Source: Chloroflexota bacterium (GTDB lineage Bacteria > Chloroflexota > Anaerolineae > J102). Taken from it: DNA of 32,079 bases. Both the position numbers and the translations under genes were made by a program. The stretch lies in the NCBI GenBank assembly GCA_013151415.1, contig JAADII010000117.1, positions 27,197-59,275 on the forward strand, given 5' to 3'. Each line of letters begins with the position of its first letter. The stretch's first letter is position 1. This document shows, piece after piece, positions 15,094 through 23,629 of this stretch. The notes below the pieces were generated by a model, which had not been told where the DNA came from, did not search any database, and saw only the letters and a program-made list of their open reading frames with translations.

Positions 15094-16452
15094 TCAAGCC
15101 AGGCCCAACAGCAAATAAGGCTCCTCGATATATTCTTTGAGTGCGCGTAAGAAACGCGCTGCTGGCGCGCCGTCAACCAGGCGATGATCGAATACGAGGC
15201 TCAGCGTCAACATGTCGCGTGCGACGATCTCGCCATTTCTGACCACAGGTTTGGCGGCAATGCGACCAACGCCCAGAATGGCTGCTTCGGGCAAGTTGAT
15301 CACGGGGGTGAAGGCGTCCACATCAAACGAACCCAAACTTGTGATGGTGAATGTGCCGCCTCTGAGGCTATCGGGCGAGATGCGGCCCGACCGGGCTTGC
15401 TGCACCAACTCCCGAAATTCCATCCCTAGCTCGCGAAGGCTCTTCTGATCTGCATCTTTGATGTTGGGGACAACAAGACCTCGTTCGGTGTCCACGGCGA
15501 CGCCCAAATTGATATGCGCCAGATATTCGATGGCGTCATTCGTGAGTCGGGCATTCATGTAAGGGAATTCACGCAGCGCGCGCGCCGCGATAAAGGCCAG
15601 CAAATCATGATAACCGGGTGAAAAACCCCATTTTTCCGACACCCGGGCTTTGAGCCGTTTGCGCATCATCACCAACTCGGTTGCGTCCACTTCCATCACC
15701 AGGGTGACGCGAGCGGTTGTATGCACGCTTTTGGCCATGCGCTCGGCAATGATCTTCCGCACGCCTGTCAATGGCTTGCGCTCGAGCGCTTCGACCTCAG
15801 CGGCTGCTTGCCGGATCGTCGAACGCGATTCGCGGCCTGGGGCGCGCTCGGCTTGCGCGGCCAGCGCGCGCGCCACATCCTTTTTGGTGATGCGACCGCC
15901 AATGCCCGTGCCCGCCAATGCGCTTATATCCAGATCTGCGTCTTCGGCCATCTTGCGAGCGACAGGCGTAATGCCTTGTCGTCGCTCCAGATAAGCCAAC
16001 ACGTCTCGCTCGATGATGCGACCGCCAGGCCCGCTGGCCGTGAGTTGCGCCACATTCACCCCTTTTTGTGCAGCCAACCGGCGCGCGCGTGGCGAGATGG
16101 CTCGCCAGCCCGATGACCGCTCCATCTGGGAGACTTGGTCAGATGGGCTCGGTTTTTGAGCGCGTTCCTCGCCATGAGTTGCGGCTGTTGGCCCATTTTC
16201 CGGAAATGCTTCGTCTTTTTTCCCAATGATGGCCACTCTGGTGAATACGGGCGTGACATCACCACTATCAAATGGCCCTAAATGAATGAAACCATCCGCG
16301 GGAGCCTCCACCGCGAATGTCGCTTTATCCGTTTCGATCTCCAATATTTCCTGGCCTTTCGTCACTTCGTCGCCGTCGTTGACCAACCATTCAACAATGG
16401 TCACATCTTCGACCGTGTTGCCTAATTTGGGAATAAGCACGGGTTCGGGCAT
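15094..16452 (-). CDS. Dihydrolipoamide acyltransferase (E2) of a 2-oxoacid dehydrogenase complex
   Basis: The 452-residue E2 has an N-terminal lipoyl domain (residues 1-78, lipoylated Lys43 in EIETDKATFA). Two tandem peripheral-subunit-binding domains follow (about 118-155, ISPRARRLAAQKGVNV; about 162-198, TPVARKMAEDADLDISALAG), then the C-terminal CoA acyltransferase with DHRLVDG (His423, Asp427). E2 transfers the acyl group from the E1 product to CoA and forms the core of the complex. AGGAG (16465 to 16461) precedes the ATG. The gene follows the DeoR-family regulator with a 21-base gap, so they are probably co-transcribed, while the E1 gene diverges. No E3 dihydrolipoamide dehydrogenase gene is nearby. 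The acyl specificity (pyruvate, branched-chain or acetoin) cannot be decided from sequence. Confidence 0.95.
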   Translation of the reverse strand: MPEPVLIPKLGNTVEDVTIVEWLVNDGDEVTKGQEILEIETDKATFAVEAPADGFIHLGPFDSGDVTPVFTRVAIIGKKDEAFPENGPTAATHGEERAQKPSPSDQVSQMERSSGWRAISPRARRLAAQKGVNVAQLTASGPGGRIIERDVLAYLERRQGITPVARKMAEDADLDISALAGTGIGGRITKKDVARALAAQAERAPGRESRSTIRQAAAEVEALERKPLTGVRKIIAERMAKSVHTTARVTLVMEVDATELVMMRKRLKARVSEKWGFSPGYHDLLAFIAARALREFPYMNARLTNDAIEYLAHINLGVAVDTERGLVVPNIKDADQKSLRELGMEFRELVQQARSGRISPDSLRGGTFTITSLGSFDVDAFTPVINLPEAAILGVGRIAAKPVVRNGEIVARDMLTLSLVFDHRLVDGAPAARFLRALKEYIEEPYLLLGLA

Positions 16453-16472
16453 AACACACTCTCCTGGCGAGG

Positions 16473-16492
16473 GCTAACGCCCTGGCGTTAGC
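16473..16492. repeat. Perfect 9-base-pair palindrome at the end of the DeoR gene
   Basis: GCTAACGCC (16473-16481) and GGCGTTAGC (16484-16492) are separated by CT. The palindrome contains the TAG stop of the regulator gene and lies just before the ribosome site of the E2 gene. It could be an mRNA processing or attenuation point between the two genes, or another dispersed palindrome. Confidence 0.65.
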
Positions 16493-17244
16493 TTCACCTC
16501 AACGCCCATCCGCTGCACCTGGCGCACAAGCTCGAGGGGCGCGTCTTTGTCGGTGAGAACGAGGTCGATATCGGTGATGTCGGCGAAGGTGGCAAGGCCG
16601 ACGCGCCCCCATTTACTGGCGTCGATGATGGCGACAACCTGTCGGCAACGGCCAACGAGCTCGCGCTTGACGGCCGCCACATCCGCGCTGATATCGGTCA
16701 GCCCTTCGGGGATGGCCAGGCCATGCGCGCCAAAAAAGCCTGTTTGGATGTTGAACTTATCGAAGTAGGAAAGACCGTCCACATCGATGAGCGAGGCTGT
16801 TTCTGGTTGTAAAGCGCCGCCCGAAAGCACCACGCGAACGCCTGGCGCGCCCATGAGCTCTTGCGCCACGGCCACGCTATTGGTTAGCACAGTCACCAAC
16901 TCATGTTGTTTGAGGTTTCGGGCAATGGCCAGGGCTGTGCTGCTGCCATCGAGATAGATGGCGTCCCCCTTTTCCACCATGGCCGCAGCCGCGACGCCAA
17001 TAAGGCTTTTTTCCACTGGATGCTGGCGTTTGCGTCGCTCCAGTTTCAGGTTGTCCTCCGACGCGCCGATAGGCACCGCTCCGCCATGTGTTCGGATAAG
17101 TTTGCCTTGCTCGGCCAACGCTTGTAAATCACCCCGCACCGTCACTTCGGATACGCTGAACGCTTTGCTCAGTTCCGTCACCATGACCCGCCCCTGTTTC
17201 TCCAATAGCCGGAGAATAGCCTGCCGGCGCTCTTGGGGATACAT
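16474..17244 (-). CDS. DeoR-family transcriptional regulator
   Basis: The 256-residue protein begins MYPQERRQAILRLLEKQGRV. It shows the DeoR N-terminal helix-turn-helix (VTELSKAFSVSEVTVRGDLQ, then ALAEQGKLIRTHGGA) and the C-terminal sugar-phosphate isomerase-like sensor domain (AIYLDGSSTALAIARNL, VVLSGGALQPET, GAHGL, VVAIIDASKWGRVGLATFA). The start at 17244 matches the family's typical MxxxERxxxIL opening. An in-frame ATG at 17283 would add 13 residues and cannot be excluded, since neither has a clear ribosome site. DeoR proteins usually repress catabolic genes until a phosphorylated sugar intermediate binds. Here it should control the divergent E1 gene and its own E2-containing transcript. 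Confidence 0.93.
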   Translation of the reverse strand: MYPQERRQAILRLLEKQGRVMVTELSKAFSVSEVTVRGDLQALAEQGKLIRTHGGAVPIGASEDNLKLERRKRQHPVEKSLIGVAAAAMVEKGDAIYLDGSSTALAIARNLKQHELVTVLTNSVAVAQELMGAPGVRVVLSGGALQPETASLIDVDGLSYFDKFNIQTGFFGAHGLAIPEGLTDISADVAAVKRELVGRCRQVVAIIDASKWGRVGLATFADITDIDLVLTDKDAPLELVRQVQRMGVEVKLTPGR

Positions 17245-17339
17245 GGTGTGGCTGGTTTTCGAGCGAAGATGTGAGAAAAGCATGACCGTTGGCGAAGGTG
17301 TAGCAAGGAATGAGAAGGGGGTTTTGATTTCTTGCGATT

Positions 17340-17368
17340 ATCATAGCATATGATTGTGAATGCGTCAA
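17340..17368 (-). promoter_or_regulatory. Promoter of the deoR-type gene and E2
   Basis: On the minus strand TTGACG (17368 to 17363), 17 bases, then TATGAT (17345 to 17340). Its -35 is 17 bases from the -35 of the divergent E1 promoter. Confidence 0.75.
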
Positions 17369-17385
17369 GAATAATTTCAAATACA

Positions 17386-17414
17386 TTGACATTTATTTCG
17401 ATTGTGGTTATAAT
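17386..17414 (+). promoter_or_regulatory. Perfect-consensus promoter of the fused E1 gene
   Basis: TTGACA (17386-17391), exactly 17 bases, then TATAAT (17409-17414). Both boxes match the sigma70 consensus at every position, the strongest promoter seen in this window. Such a promoter is usually held down by a repressor. Confidence 0.85.
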
Positions 17415-17430
17415 GAAAGCATTCGAAAGC
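17415..17430 (+). promoter_or_regulatory. Candidate DeoR-type operator (GAAAGC direct repeat)
   Basis: GAAAGC at 17415-17420 recurs at 17425-17430, a 10-base period placing both on one helix face across the transcription start. On the other strand it reads GCTTTC-N4-GCTTTC, like the CTTTC-type direct repeats of DeoR-family sites. The match is by eye. Confidence 0.5.
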
Positions 17431-17442
17431 GATCTTCTCGTT

Positions 17443-17465
17443 CGCACTTGCGAGTGCGTCGATTT
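17443..17465 (+). terminator. Small leader hairpin with T-run before the E1 gene
   Basis: CGCACT (17443-17448) pairs with AGTGCG (17453-17458) over a TGCG loop, then TCGATTTTT. It is terminator-like and lies in the untranslated leader, 20 bases before the AGGAG ribosome site. It resembles the core of the palindromic element at 1637. Confidence 0.4.
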
Positions 17466-17485
17466 TTCATAGGAGCCCCTTCATT

Positions 17486-19948
17486 ATGCCGAAAAGTATT
17501 TTCATTGATCCGAACGAAGCGCGTAAGCCGGGAGCCATTCGGGGACCGGAAATTCCGGTGAACGCTTACGCATCCGATCCTAAGGCCGAAGCCGAGCGTT
17601 TTGGACGTCATGGTTTGGTGAAAATGTATCAAGACATGGCCACAATTCGTGAATTCGAGCTCATGCTGGATAGCGTGAAGAAACGCGGCGAATATGAGGG
17701 GATCGCGTACAATCATCGTGGGCCGGCGCATCTCTCCATTGGCCAAGAGGCGGCTGCGGTGGGGCAGGCCTATTATCTCACGCCCGATGACTTCATCTTT
17801 GGCTCGCATCGCAGTCATGGCGAGATTCTGGCCAAAAGCCTCTCGGCCATTTCTCAGTTGGATGATGACGAGCTCATGAACATCATGGAGACCTATTTGG
17901 ATGGTTTGATTCTGAGGGCCGTCGAGCGCTTTAGCCAGGCGCGAGAGGTGAAAGCGTTGGCCATCGATTTCACGTTATATGGGGCTTTGGCGGAGATTTT
18001 TGGGCGCGAGACCGGTTTCAACAGGGGAATGGGCGGTTCGATGCACGCATTTTTCCCGCCTTTTGGCGTGATGCCCAATAACGCCATCGTGGGCGGTTCG
18101 GCCGACATCGCCACCGGCGCGGCCCTGTTCAAGCGCATTCGCCGCAAACCCGGCATAGTCATCGCCAACATTGGCGATGCGTCTATGGGCTGCGGGCCGG
18201 TGTGGGAGGCCATGATGATGGCGGCCATGGACCAATACCGCACTCTTTGGCCTTCTGAGCTCGGAGGCGCGCCTCCCATGCTTTTCAACTTCATGAACAA
18301 TTTTTACGGCATGGGCGGCCAGCCTCAAGGCGAGACCATGGGGTTCGGCATGTTGGCTCGGGTGGCTTTGGGCGTCAATCCCGACGCCATGCACGCCGAA
18401 CGCATCGATGGCTATAATCCTTTGGCCGTGGCCGACGCCATCGCCCGCAAAAAGGAAATCTTGCTCGCGGGCCAGGGGCCGGTTTTATTGGACACGGTCA
18501 CCTACCGTTTTTCCGGTCATTCCCCCTCAGACGCCATGGCCTATCGCACAAAAGAGGAGCTGGAGGCCTGGCGAGAACAGGATTCGTTGGTCGCGTTTGG
18601 ACGTTATTTGCAGGAGCATGGCCACGCGACCGCCAACGAGCTGGAAACCATTCATGCGCAAATCAAGGCGCGTGTGCTGGAGGTCTATCGGGCGGCGGTG
18701 TCGGATGAGATTTCACCTCGCCTCGATCTGAACGGCCCCGCGCTCGAAGAAATGATGTTTTCAGACGAATATGCGGACCGGCTGGCGGATGAGGAGCCGG
18801 AAGTGCTGTTGCCGCTGGAGAAAACGCGTTTCAGGCTTACATCGCGCAAAGCGCGCTTTGGCCTGGATGAGCAGGGAAACAAGCTGTCCAACATGCGGGC
18901 TGTGACCTATGCCGAAGCGCTTTTCGAAGCCATGATCTATCGTTTCTATCACGATCCCACCATGGTGGCCTGGGGTGAAGAAAATCGCGATTGGGGCGGC
19001 GCGTTTGGCGTTTATCGCGGCCTGACCGAAGCTTTGCCTTATCATCGACTATTCAACACGCCCATTTCCGAAGGCGCGATTGTGGGCGCGGCCGTGGGAT
19101 ATGCGATTTCGGGCGGCCGCGTGGTGGCCGAGCTTATGTATACCGATTTCATGGGGCGCGCCGGCGATGAGATATTCAATCAGATGGCCAAATGGCAGTC
19201 GATGTCGGCCGGCATTTTGAAGATGCCTTTGGTGTTGCGGGTGTCGGTGGGCTCGAAATACGGCGCGCAGCATTCGCAAGATTGGAGTTCCATCGTCGCC
19301 CATATTCCTGGGCTAAAGATCATGTTTCCGGCTACGCCCTACGACGCCAAAGGCATGTTGAACCTGGCATTACGCGGGACCGATCCGGTGGTCTTTTTTG
19401 AAAGCCAACGGCTTTATCCCGAACCCGAGGTGTTGGTCGAGGGGGGCGTGCCTGTGGATTATTATGAGGTTCCTTTGGGCGAGCCGGTCACGCGTCGCGT
19501 GGGGAGCGATGTCACCATGCTCACTTTGGGCGCCAGTCTTTACCGGGCGTTGGACGCGGCCAAAGATCTGGAGAGCAAATATGGGGTTTCGGCCGAGGTC
19601 ATCGATCTGCGCTTTATCAATCCCTTAAATTACGAGCCATTGCTTGCCTCGGTAAAGAAAACAGGGCGGGTGCTGCTCATCTCCGACGCGGTCGAGCGCG
19701 GCTCCTTTATGCACACAGTGGCCTCAAATCTGGCTCAACTCGCGTTCGATTATCTGGACGGGCCTCCGGTGGTGGTGGGTTCTCGCAATTGGATCACTCC
19801 TCCGGCAGAGTTGGAGACCTATTTTTTCCCGCAGAAAACCTGGATCATCGACGCCTTGCACGAGCGTATTTTGCCATTGCCTGGGCATCAACCCGCCACA
19901 CAACAGGCGTTATCTGAAATTGTGCGGAGAAACCAGTTGGGCGTTTAG
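17486..19948 (+). CDS. Fused E1 alpha/beta 2-oxoacid dehydrogenase (thiamine diphosphate enzyme)
   Basis: The 820-residue protein starts at ATG 17486 after AGGAG (17471-17475). Residues about 40-410 are the alpha part, with [31 protein letters not shown] and the thiamine-diphosphate/Mg motif GDA at 230-232 ending with NN at 271-272. The gap is longer than usual, with the insert [11 protein letters not shown]. Residues about 470-800 are the beta part ([30 protein letters not shown] with the cofactor-activating Glu529, [20 protein letters not shown]). E1 decarboxylates a 2-oxoacid and passes the acyl group to lipoyl-E2. The two halves are separate genes in most bacteria. An unusual segment at residues 118-170 lies between the HRSHG loop and the GMGGS motif. 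It diverges from deoR/E2 and is probably the same complex. The substrate is not determinable. Confidence 0.93.
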   Translation: MPKSIFIDPNEARKPGAIRGPEIPVNAYASDPKAEAERFGRHGLVKMYQDMATIREFELMLDSVKKRGEYEGIAYNHRGPAHLSIGQEAAAVGQAYYLTPDDFIFGSHRSHGEILAKSLSAISQLDDDELMNIMETYLDGLILRAVERFSQAREVKALAIDFTLYGALAEIFGRETGFNRGMGGSMHAFFPPFGVMPNNAIVGGSADIATGAALFKRIRRKPGIVIANIGDASMGCGPVWEAMMMAAMDQYRTLWPSELGGAPPMLFNFMNNFYGMGGQPQGETMGFGMLARVALGVNPDAMHAERIDGYNPLAVADAIARKKEILLAGQGPVLLDTVTYRFSGHSPSDAMAYRTKEELEAWREQDSLVAFGRYLQEHGHATANELETIHAQIKARVLEVYRAAVSDEISPRLDLNGPALEEMMFSDEYADRLADEEPEVLLPLEKTRFRLTSRKARFGLDEQGNKLSNMRAVTYAEALFEAMIYRFYHDPTMVAWGEENRDWGGAFGVYRGLTEALPYHRLFNTPISEGAIVGAAVGYAISGGRVVAELMYTDFMGRAGDEIFNQMAKWQSMSAGILKMPLVLRVSVGSKYGAQHSQDWSSIVAHIPGLKIMFPATPYDAKGMLNLALRGTDPVVFFESQRLYPEPEVLVEGGVPVDYYEVPLGEPVTRRVGSDVTMLTLGASLYRALDAAKDLESKYGVSAEVIDLRFINPLNYEPLLASVKKTGRVLLISDAVERGSFMHTVASNLAQLAFDYLDGPPVVVGSRNWITPPAELETYFFPQKTWIIDALHERILPLPGHQPATQQALSEIVRRNQLGV

Positions 19949-20011
19949 CTTCTCAATACGCGTCGAGCGTCGTCTCTTGCCTCTGCTCTTGCGAAAACAG
20001 TAGGACAAATT

Positions 20012-20040
20012 TTGCTCAATTGCGAATCTCGTAGTAAACT
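20012..20040 (+). promoter_or_regulatory. Candidate promoter of the Lrp/AsnC gene
   Basis: TTGCTC (20012-20017), 17 bases, then TAAACT (20035-20040), the same -10 hexamer as at the lacI-type gene. Transcription would start near 20047. Confidence 0.55.
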
Positions 20041-20086
20041 GAGCGCCTGTTACGATTTCATGATTCGTCCCGTCTGAGAGATGATT

Positions 20087-20545
20087 ATGGATGACCTCGA
20101 TCATGCCATCGTCGCCATGTTGCGGGAAGATGGCCGCCGCCCTTACACCGAGATTGCACAGGCATTGCATGTGTCCGAAGGGACGGTGCGGAATCGCGTG
20201 GCGCGCTTGCTGGAAGACCGGGTGTTGCAAATTGTGGGGTTGATCGATCCCCAGAAACTGGGGTACGATGCGCCCGCCATGATCGGCGTTTCGGTGCAGA
20301 GCGCAGACCTCGAAAGTGTGGCCGCGCGCATCGCGGCTTTTCCTGAAGTCAGCTATTTGATCATGGTGTCCGGCGAGTATGATCTGATGGTCGAGGTCAT
20401 GTGTCGCGATCGCGAACACCTGGCCGGTTTTCTCAACCAGCAGTTGCGCCGCGTGCCGGGCGTGGTTCGCACCACCACATACATGATCCTTGGCACATAT
20501 AAAATGGCCTACGGCGCCGAACCGGCTATCCCAGCGACCATCTGA
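20087..20545 (+). CDS. Lrp/AsnC-family transcriptional regulator
   Basis: The 152-residue protein begins MDDLDHAIVAMLREDGRRPY. It has the Lrp winged helix-turn-helix (TEIAQALHVSEGTVRNRVAR) and the C-terminal RAM ligand-binding domain (MIGVSVQSADLESVAARIAA, VSYLIMVSGEYDLMVEVMC, LRRVPGVVRTTTYMIL). ATG 20087 lies six bases after GAGAG; the ATG at 20081 directly abuts that site and is less likely. These regulators sense amino acids or related metabolites. The gene sits 134 bases before potA on the same strand, so it may control the polyamine operon or be co-transcribed with it (inference from position only). Confidence 0.93.
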   Translation: MDDLDHAIVAMLREDGRRPYTEIAQALHVSEGTVRNRVARLLEDRVLQIVGLIDPQKLGYDAPAMIGVSVQSADLESVAARIAAFPEVSYLIMVSGEYDLMVEVMCRDREHLAGFLNQQLRRVPGVVRTTTYMILGTYKMAYGAEPAIPATI

Positions 20546-20679
20546 ACCACACGCTAGAATGCCATCTGAATTGAGCCAACCAGACAATCATTTGTCGCTC
20601 AGTCGTTCCGCGCTCGTTTTATCTGGCTTGGGACGACGGACGTTCGGATGCTATTTTCAGTAATCGATATGGAGGAAGT

Positions 20680-21780
20680 ATGGCCAATGCTTTTGCCGTC
20701 GAGCTGCGAAACGTGGTCAAGCGTTTTGGCGACGTGACGGCGGTGAACAACGTCTCGTTGCAAATTCGGCAAGGGGAGTTTTTCTCGTTGCTCGGGCCCA
20801 GCGGTTGTGGCAAAACCACAACCTTGCGCATGATTGCGGGCTTCGAGATGCCCACATCGGGCGAAATTTATATTGATGGCGAGCCGCTGGGCTATATGCC
20901 GCCCAACAAGCGGCCTGTAAACACCGTGTTTCAGCATTACGCCCTCTTCCCACACATGACCGTGGAGCAAAATGTGGGCTTTGGCCTGGAGATGCAGGGC
21001 GTGGACAAGGCCGAGATACGCCGCCGCGTGGGCGAGGCGTTAGAGATGGTGAAGCTATCGGGCATGGAGAAGCGCCGTCCCAAACAGCTTTCGGGCGGCC
21101 AACAGCAACGCGTGGCCCTGGCTCGCGCGCTGGTCAATCGGCCCAAGGTGCTGCTGCTCGACGAACCTTTGGGTGCGCTGGACCTGAAGTTGCGCAAGGC
21201 CATGCAAATGGAGCTCAAGGCCTTGCAAGAGGAAGTGGGCATCACCTTCATTTATGTGACTCACGATCAGGAGGAAGCCCTGACCATGTCGGACCGCATC
21301 GCGGTCATGGATGAAGGGGTGGTGCACCAGGTGGACGAGCCGGAAAACATCTACGAGCGACCGGCCGACCGTTTCGTGGCCGATTTCATCGGCGAGACCA
21401 ATTTCATCCCCGCTCGCGTTGTGCAGTTGGGGCCGCCTGTGGTGGTGGAGATAGCGGGCCGCGTGCGCGTGCCGGCCGCGTGGGCCGAACAAGGATTGTC
21501 GGAGGGCGATCAGGCGTTGCTGTCGATCCGGCCAGAGAAGATCAATCTGTACGAGGAGCGCGAGCTGGGAGAGGCGGGCCCGACCACCGCGCGCGTCGAG
21601 GGCCGCATCCAGCAAATGGTCTACGTGGGCACCGATACGCGGCACACGGTGCGCCTGGCCGACGGCTCGGTTTTGGTGGCCCGATTGCAAAATATTCATA
21701 CCGAGGAAGAGCCGTGGACCGTGGGCGAGAGGACCATTGTGGAATGGGACGCGGCTCACGCCCGTGTGTTGAGGGTTTAG
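20680..21780 (+). CDS. potA: Spermidine/putrescine-type ABC transporter ATP-binding protein
   Basis: The 366-residue protein starts at ATG 20680, four bases after GGAGGA. Walker A is GPSGCGKTT (39-47), the signature LSGGQQQR (137-144), Walker B VLLLDEP (157-163), and the switch His is in THDQEEA. A C-terminal TOBE regulatory domain follows (about 250-366: LLSIRPEKI, RIQQMVYVGTDTRHTVRL). This length and TOBE domain are typical of PotA/FbpC-type import ATPases. The downstream potB, potC and potD neighbours support polyamine specificity. It drives uptake by ATP hydrolysis at the inner face of the membrane. It could also energise other importers in trans, but the sugar permeases in this window more likely use a MalK/MsmK protein. 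Confidence 0.95.
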   Translation: MANAFAVELRNVVKRFGDVTAVNNVSLQIRQGEFFSLLGPSGCGKTTTLRMIAGFEMPTSGEIYIDGEPLGYMPPNKRPVNTVFQHYALFPHMTVEQNVGFGLEMQGVDKAEIRRRVGEALEMVKLSGMEKRRPKQLSGGQQQRVALARALVNRPKVLLLDEPLGALDLKLRKAMQMELKALQEEVGITFIYVTHDQEEALTMSDRIAVMDEGVVHQVDEPENIYERPADRFVADFIGETNFIPARVVQLGPPVVVEIAGRVRVPAAWAEQGLSEGDQALLSIRPEKINLYEERELGEAGPTTARVEGRIQQMVYVGTDTRHTVRLADGSVLVARLQNIHTEEEPWTVGERTIVEWDAAHARVLRV

Positions 21781-21784
21781 CATC

Positions 21785-22651
21785 ATGGAACAAGTGCTTC
21801 GTCGCAATCCCGCTTTACGAGGATGGCTGCTGGTGTTGCCGGCCGCGGTGTTTTTGATCATTTTTTTCATGATCCCGCTGCTGATCGTATTCGTATACAG
21901 TTTTCTAGAGCGGGGAACATACGGCGGCGTCATATGGCAATTCACCCTGGAAAACCTGGCGCGCACTTTCGATCCGCTCTACTTCAGCACCTTTTTGCGC
22001 TCGGTCTATATCGCCATTCTCACCACGCTGATTTCCTTGCTTCTGGGTTATCCGCTGGCTTATTTCATCACCACGCGACCGGCGCATCAGCGCAATCTCT
22101 ATGTGTTGGCCCTGATGATTCCCTTCTGGACGAATTTCCTCATCCGCACCTACGCCTGGCTGACCCTGCTGCGCACCCACACCGGCCTGATCAATGTTTC
22201 GCTCACTTCGCTGGGAATCATCGAAAAACCGTTGCCTTTGTTTGGCAACGACTTCGCCATCGTGTTGGGGTTGGTCTATGGTTGGCTGCCGGTGATGGTC
22301 TTGCCCATTTATGCGGCTCTAGAGCGGCTGGACAAGAGCCTAATCGAGGCCGCTCAGGATTTGTATGCCTCGGGCGCGCAGGTGTTTCGGCGGGTGATCT
22401 GGCCGCTTTCTTTGCCCGGCGTGGTGGCCGGGTCCATGCTCGTGTTCATCCCCTCGTTGGGCGCATTCGTGACCCCCGCCATTTTGGGCGGCGGCAAATC
22501 ACTTATGATCGGCAACATCATCAGCAACCAGTTTTTGGCCGCGCATGATTGGCCGTTTGGCTCCGCGCTCTCCATGCTGATGATGATCGTCATGCTTCTG
22601 GCCACCTTGATCTATTTCCGTTGGGCCTTGCGAGAAGGAGTGCAGCCATGA
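21785..22651 (+). CDS. potB: Polyamine ABC transporter permease PotB
   Basis: The 288-residue inner-membrane protein has six predicted helices, starting with GWLLVLPAAVFLIIFFMIPL. The PotB-type region LMIPFWTNFLIRTYAWLTLL is clear, as is the EAA-like ATPase-docking loop (IEAAQDLYASGAQVFRRVIW then PLSLPG). Only four bases separate it from potA, and its stop overlaps the start of potC (ATGA), so the genes are translationally coupled. With PotC it forms the channel of the complex. Confidence 0.95.
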   Translation: MEQVLRRNPALRGWLLVLPAAVFLIIFFMIPLLIVFVYSFLERGTYGGVIWQFTLENLARTFDPLYFSTFLRSVYIAILTTLISLLLGYPLAYFITTRPAHQRNLYVLALMIPFWTNFLIRTYAWLTLLRTHTGLINVSLTSLGIIEKPLPLFGNDFAIVLGLVYGWLPVMVLPIYAALERLDKSLIEAAQDLYASGAQVFRRVIWPLSLPGVVAGSMLVFIPSLGAFVTPAILGGGKSLMIGNIISNQFLAAHDWPFGSALSMLMMIVMLLATLIYFRWALREGVQP

Positions 22652-23532
22652 ACGACGCCAATCGGAGCCACGATCGCCTGGCGCGGTGGCGGGCCAGCCT
22701 TGGTGGCTGGATCCTTTCCGGCTACGGCGTTCTCGCCTATCTCTTCCTTTATTTGCCCATTGTCATCCTGGTCGTGTTTTCGTTCAACGACTCGCGTTCC
22801 ACAAGCCAATGGCAGGGGTTCACGGTCGATTGGTATTACGCCATGTTCGACGACCGGCAAATCATCCTTTCTCTGTGGAACAGTTTCTTCCTGGCCGTGG
22901 TCTCCACCATCATCGCCACGGTGTTGGGCACGCTCATTGCGCTGGGTCTCGAGCGCTATAGTTTTCGCGGCAAGACCGCGGTCGATTCCATGCTTTATCT
23001 GCCGGTGATCATTCCCGACATCGCCATGGCCATCATGCTGCTGATCTTTTTCAATCTCAGCGGCATCGGGTTTCAGCCCTGGAAGGTGCAATTCTTTGGC
23101 GTGAAGCTGGCTGTGCCTTATTCGGTGATCATCGCGCACGTGGCCTTCAATATCTCTTTTGTGGCCATTGTGGTGCGGGCGCGATTGGCGCAAATGGACC
23201 GCACCCTCGAAGAAGCCGCGCAAGATTTATACGCCAACTCCTGGCGCACATTTCGACGCATCACTCTTCCCATGCTCATGCCCGGCATCATTGGCGGCGC
23301 GCTGCTGGCTTTCACGTTGTCGTTGGACGATTTCGTCATCACCTTCTTCACCAGCGGCGCGGGTTTCAACACCTTGCCTGTGCGCGTGTTTGGCATGATC
23401 AAAAAAGGCGTGACCCCCAAGATCAATGCGGTCTCCACCTTGATGTTGGTGGTTTCGCTTTCGTTGGTTTTTCTCTCGATTATCATGCGCCGTCGCGGCG
23501 GAGACGATGAACCGATTCAGTTCGGATTTTGA
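22648..23532 (+). CDS. potC: Polyamine ABC transporter permease PotC
   Basis: The 294-residue protein starts at ATG 22648, overlapping the potB stop by four bases and preceded by AAGGAG (22635-22640). A longer in-frame reading from 22549 lies within potB and is rejected. Six helices begin with GYGVLAYLFLYLPIVILVVF. The motifs MLYLPVIIPDIAMAIMLL and the EAA loop (LEEAAQDLYANSWRTFRRIT then LPMLMPG) are standard for PotC. LSLDDFVITFF is a family hallmark. Confidence 0.95.
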   Translation: MNDANRSHDRLARWRASLGGWILSGYGVLAYLFLYLPIVILVVFSFNDSRSTSQWQGFTVDWYYAMFDDRQIILSLWNSFFLAVVSTIIATVLGTLIALGLERYSFRGKTAVDSMLYLPVIIPDIAMAIMLLIFFNLSGIGFQPWKVQFFGVKLAVPYSVIIAHVAFNISFVAIVVRARLAQMDRTLEEAAQDLYANSWRTFRRITLPMLMPGIIGGALLAFTLSLDDFVITFFTSGAGFNTLPVRVFGMIKKGVTPKINAVSTLMLVVSLSLVFLSIIMRRRGGDDEPIQFGF

Positions 23533-23629
23533 CCCTCTTCCTACTATTGCGTTCCGTCACCCATCTCCATCAGGAAACCATCTTTCGTTTGTTCAGCCGT
23601 TCATTAGCCTTCACCAAGGAGAATTCACC

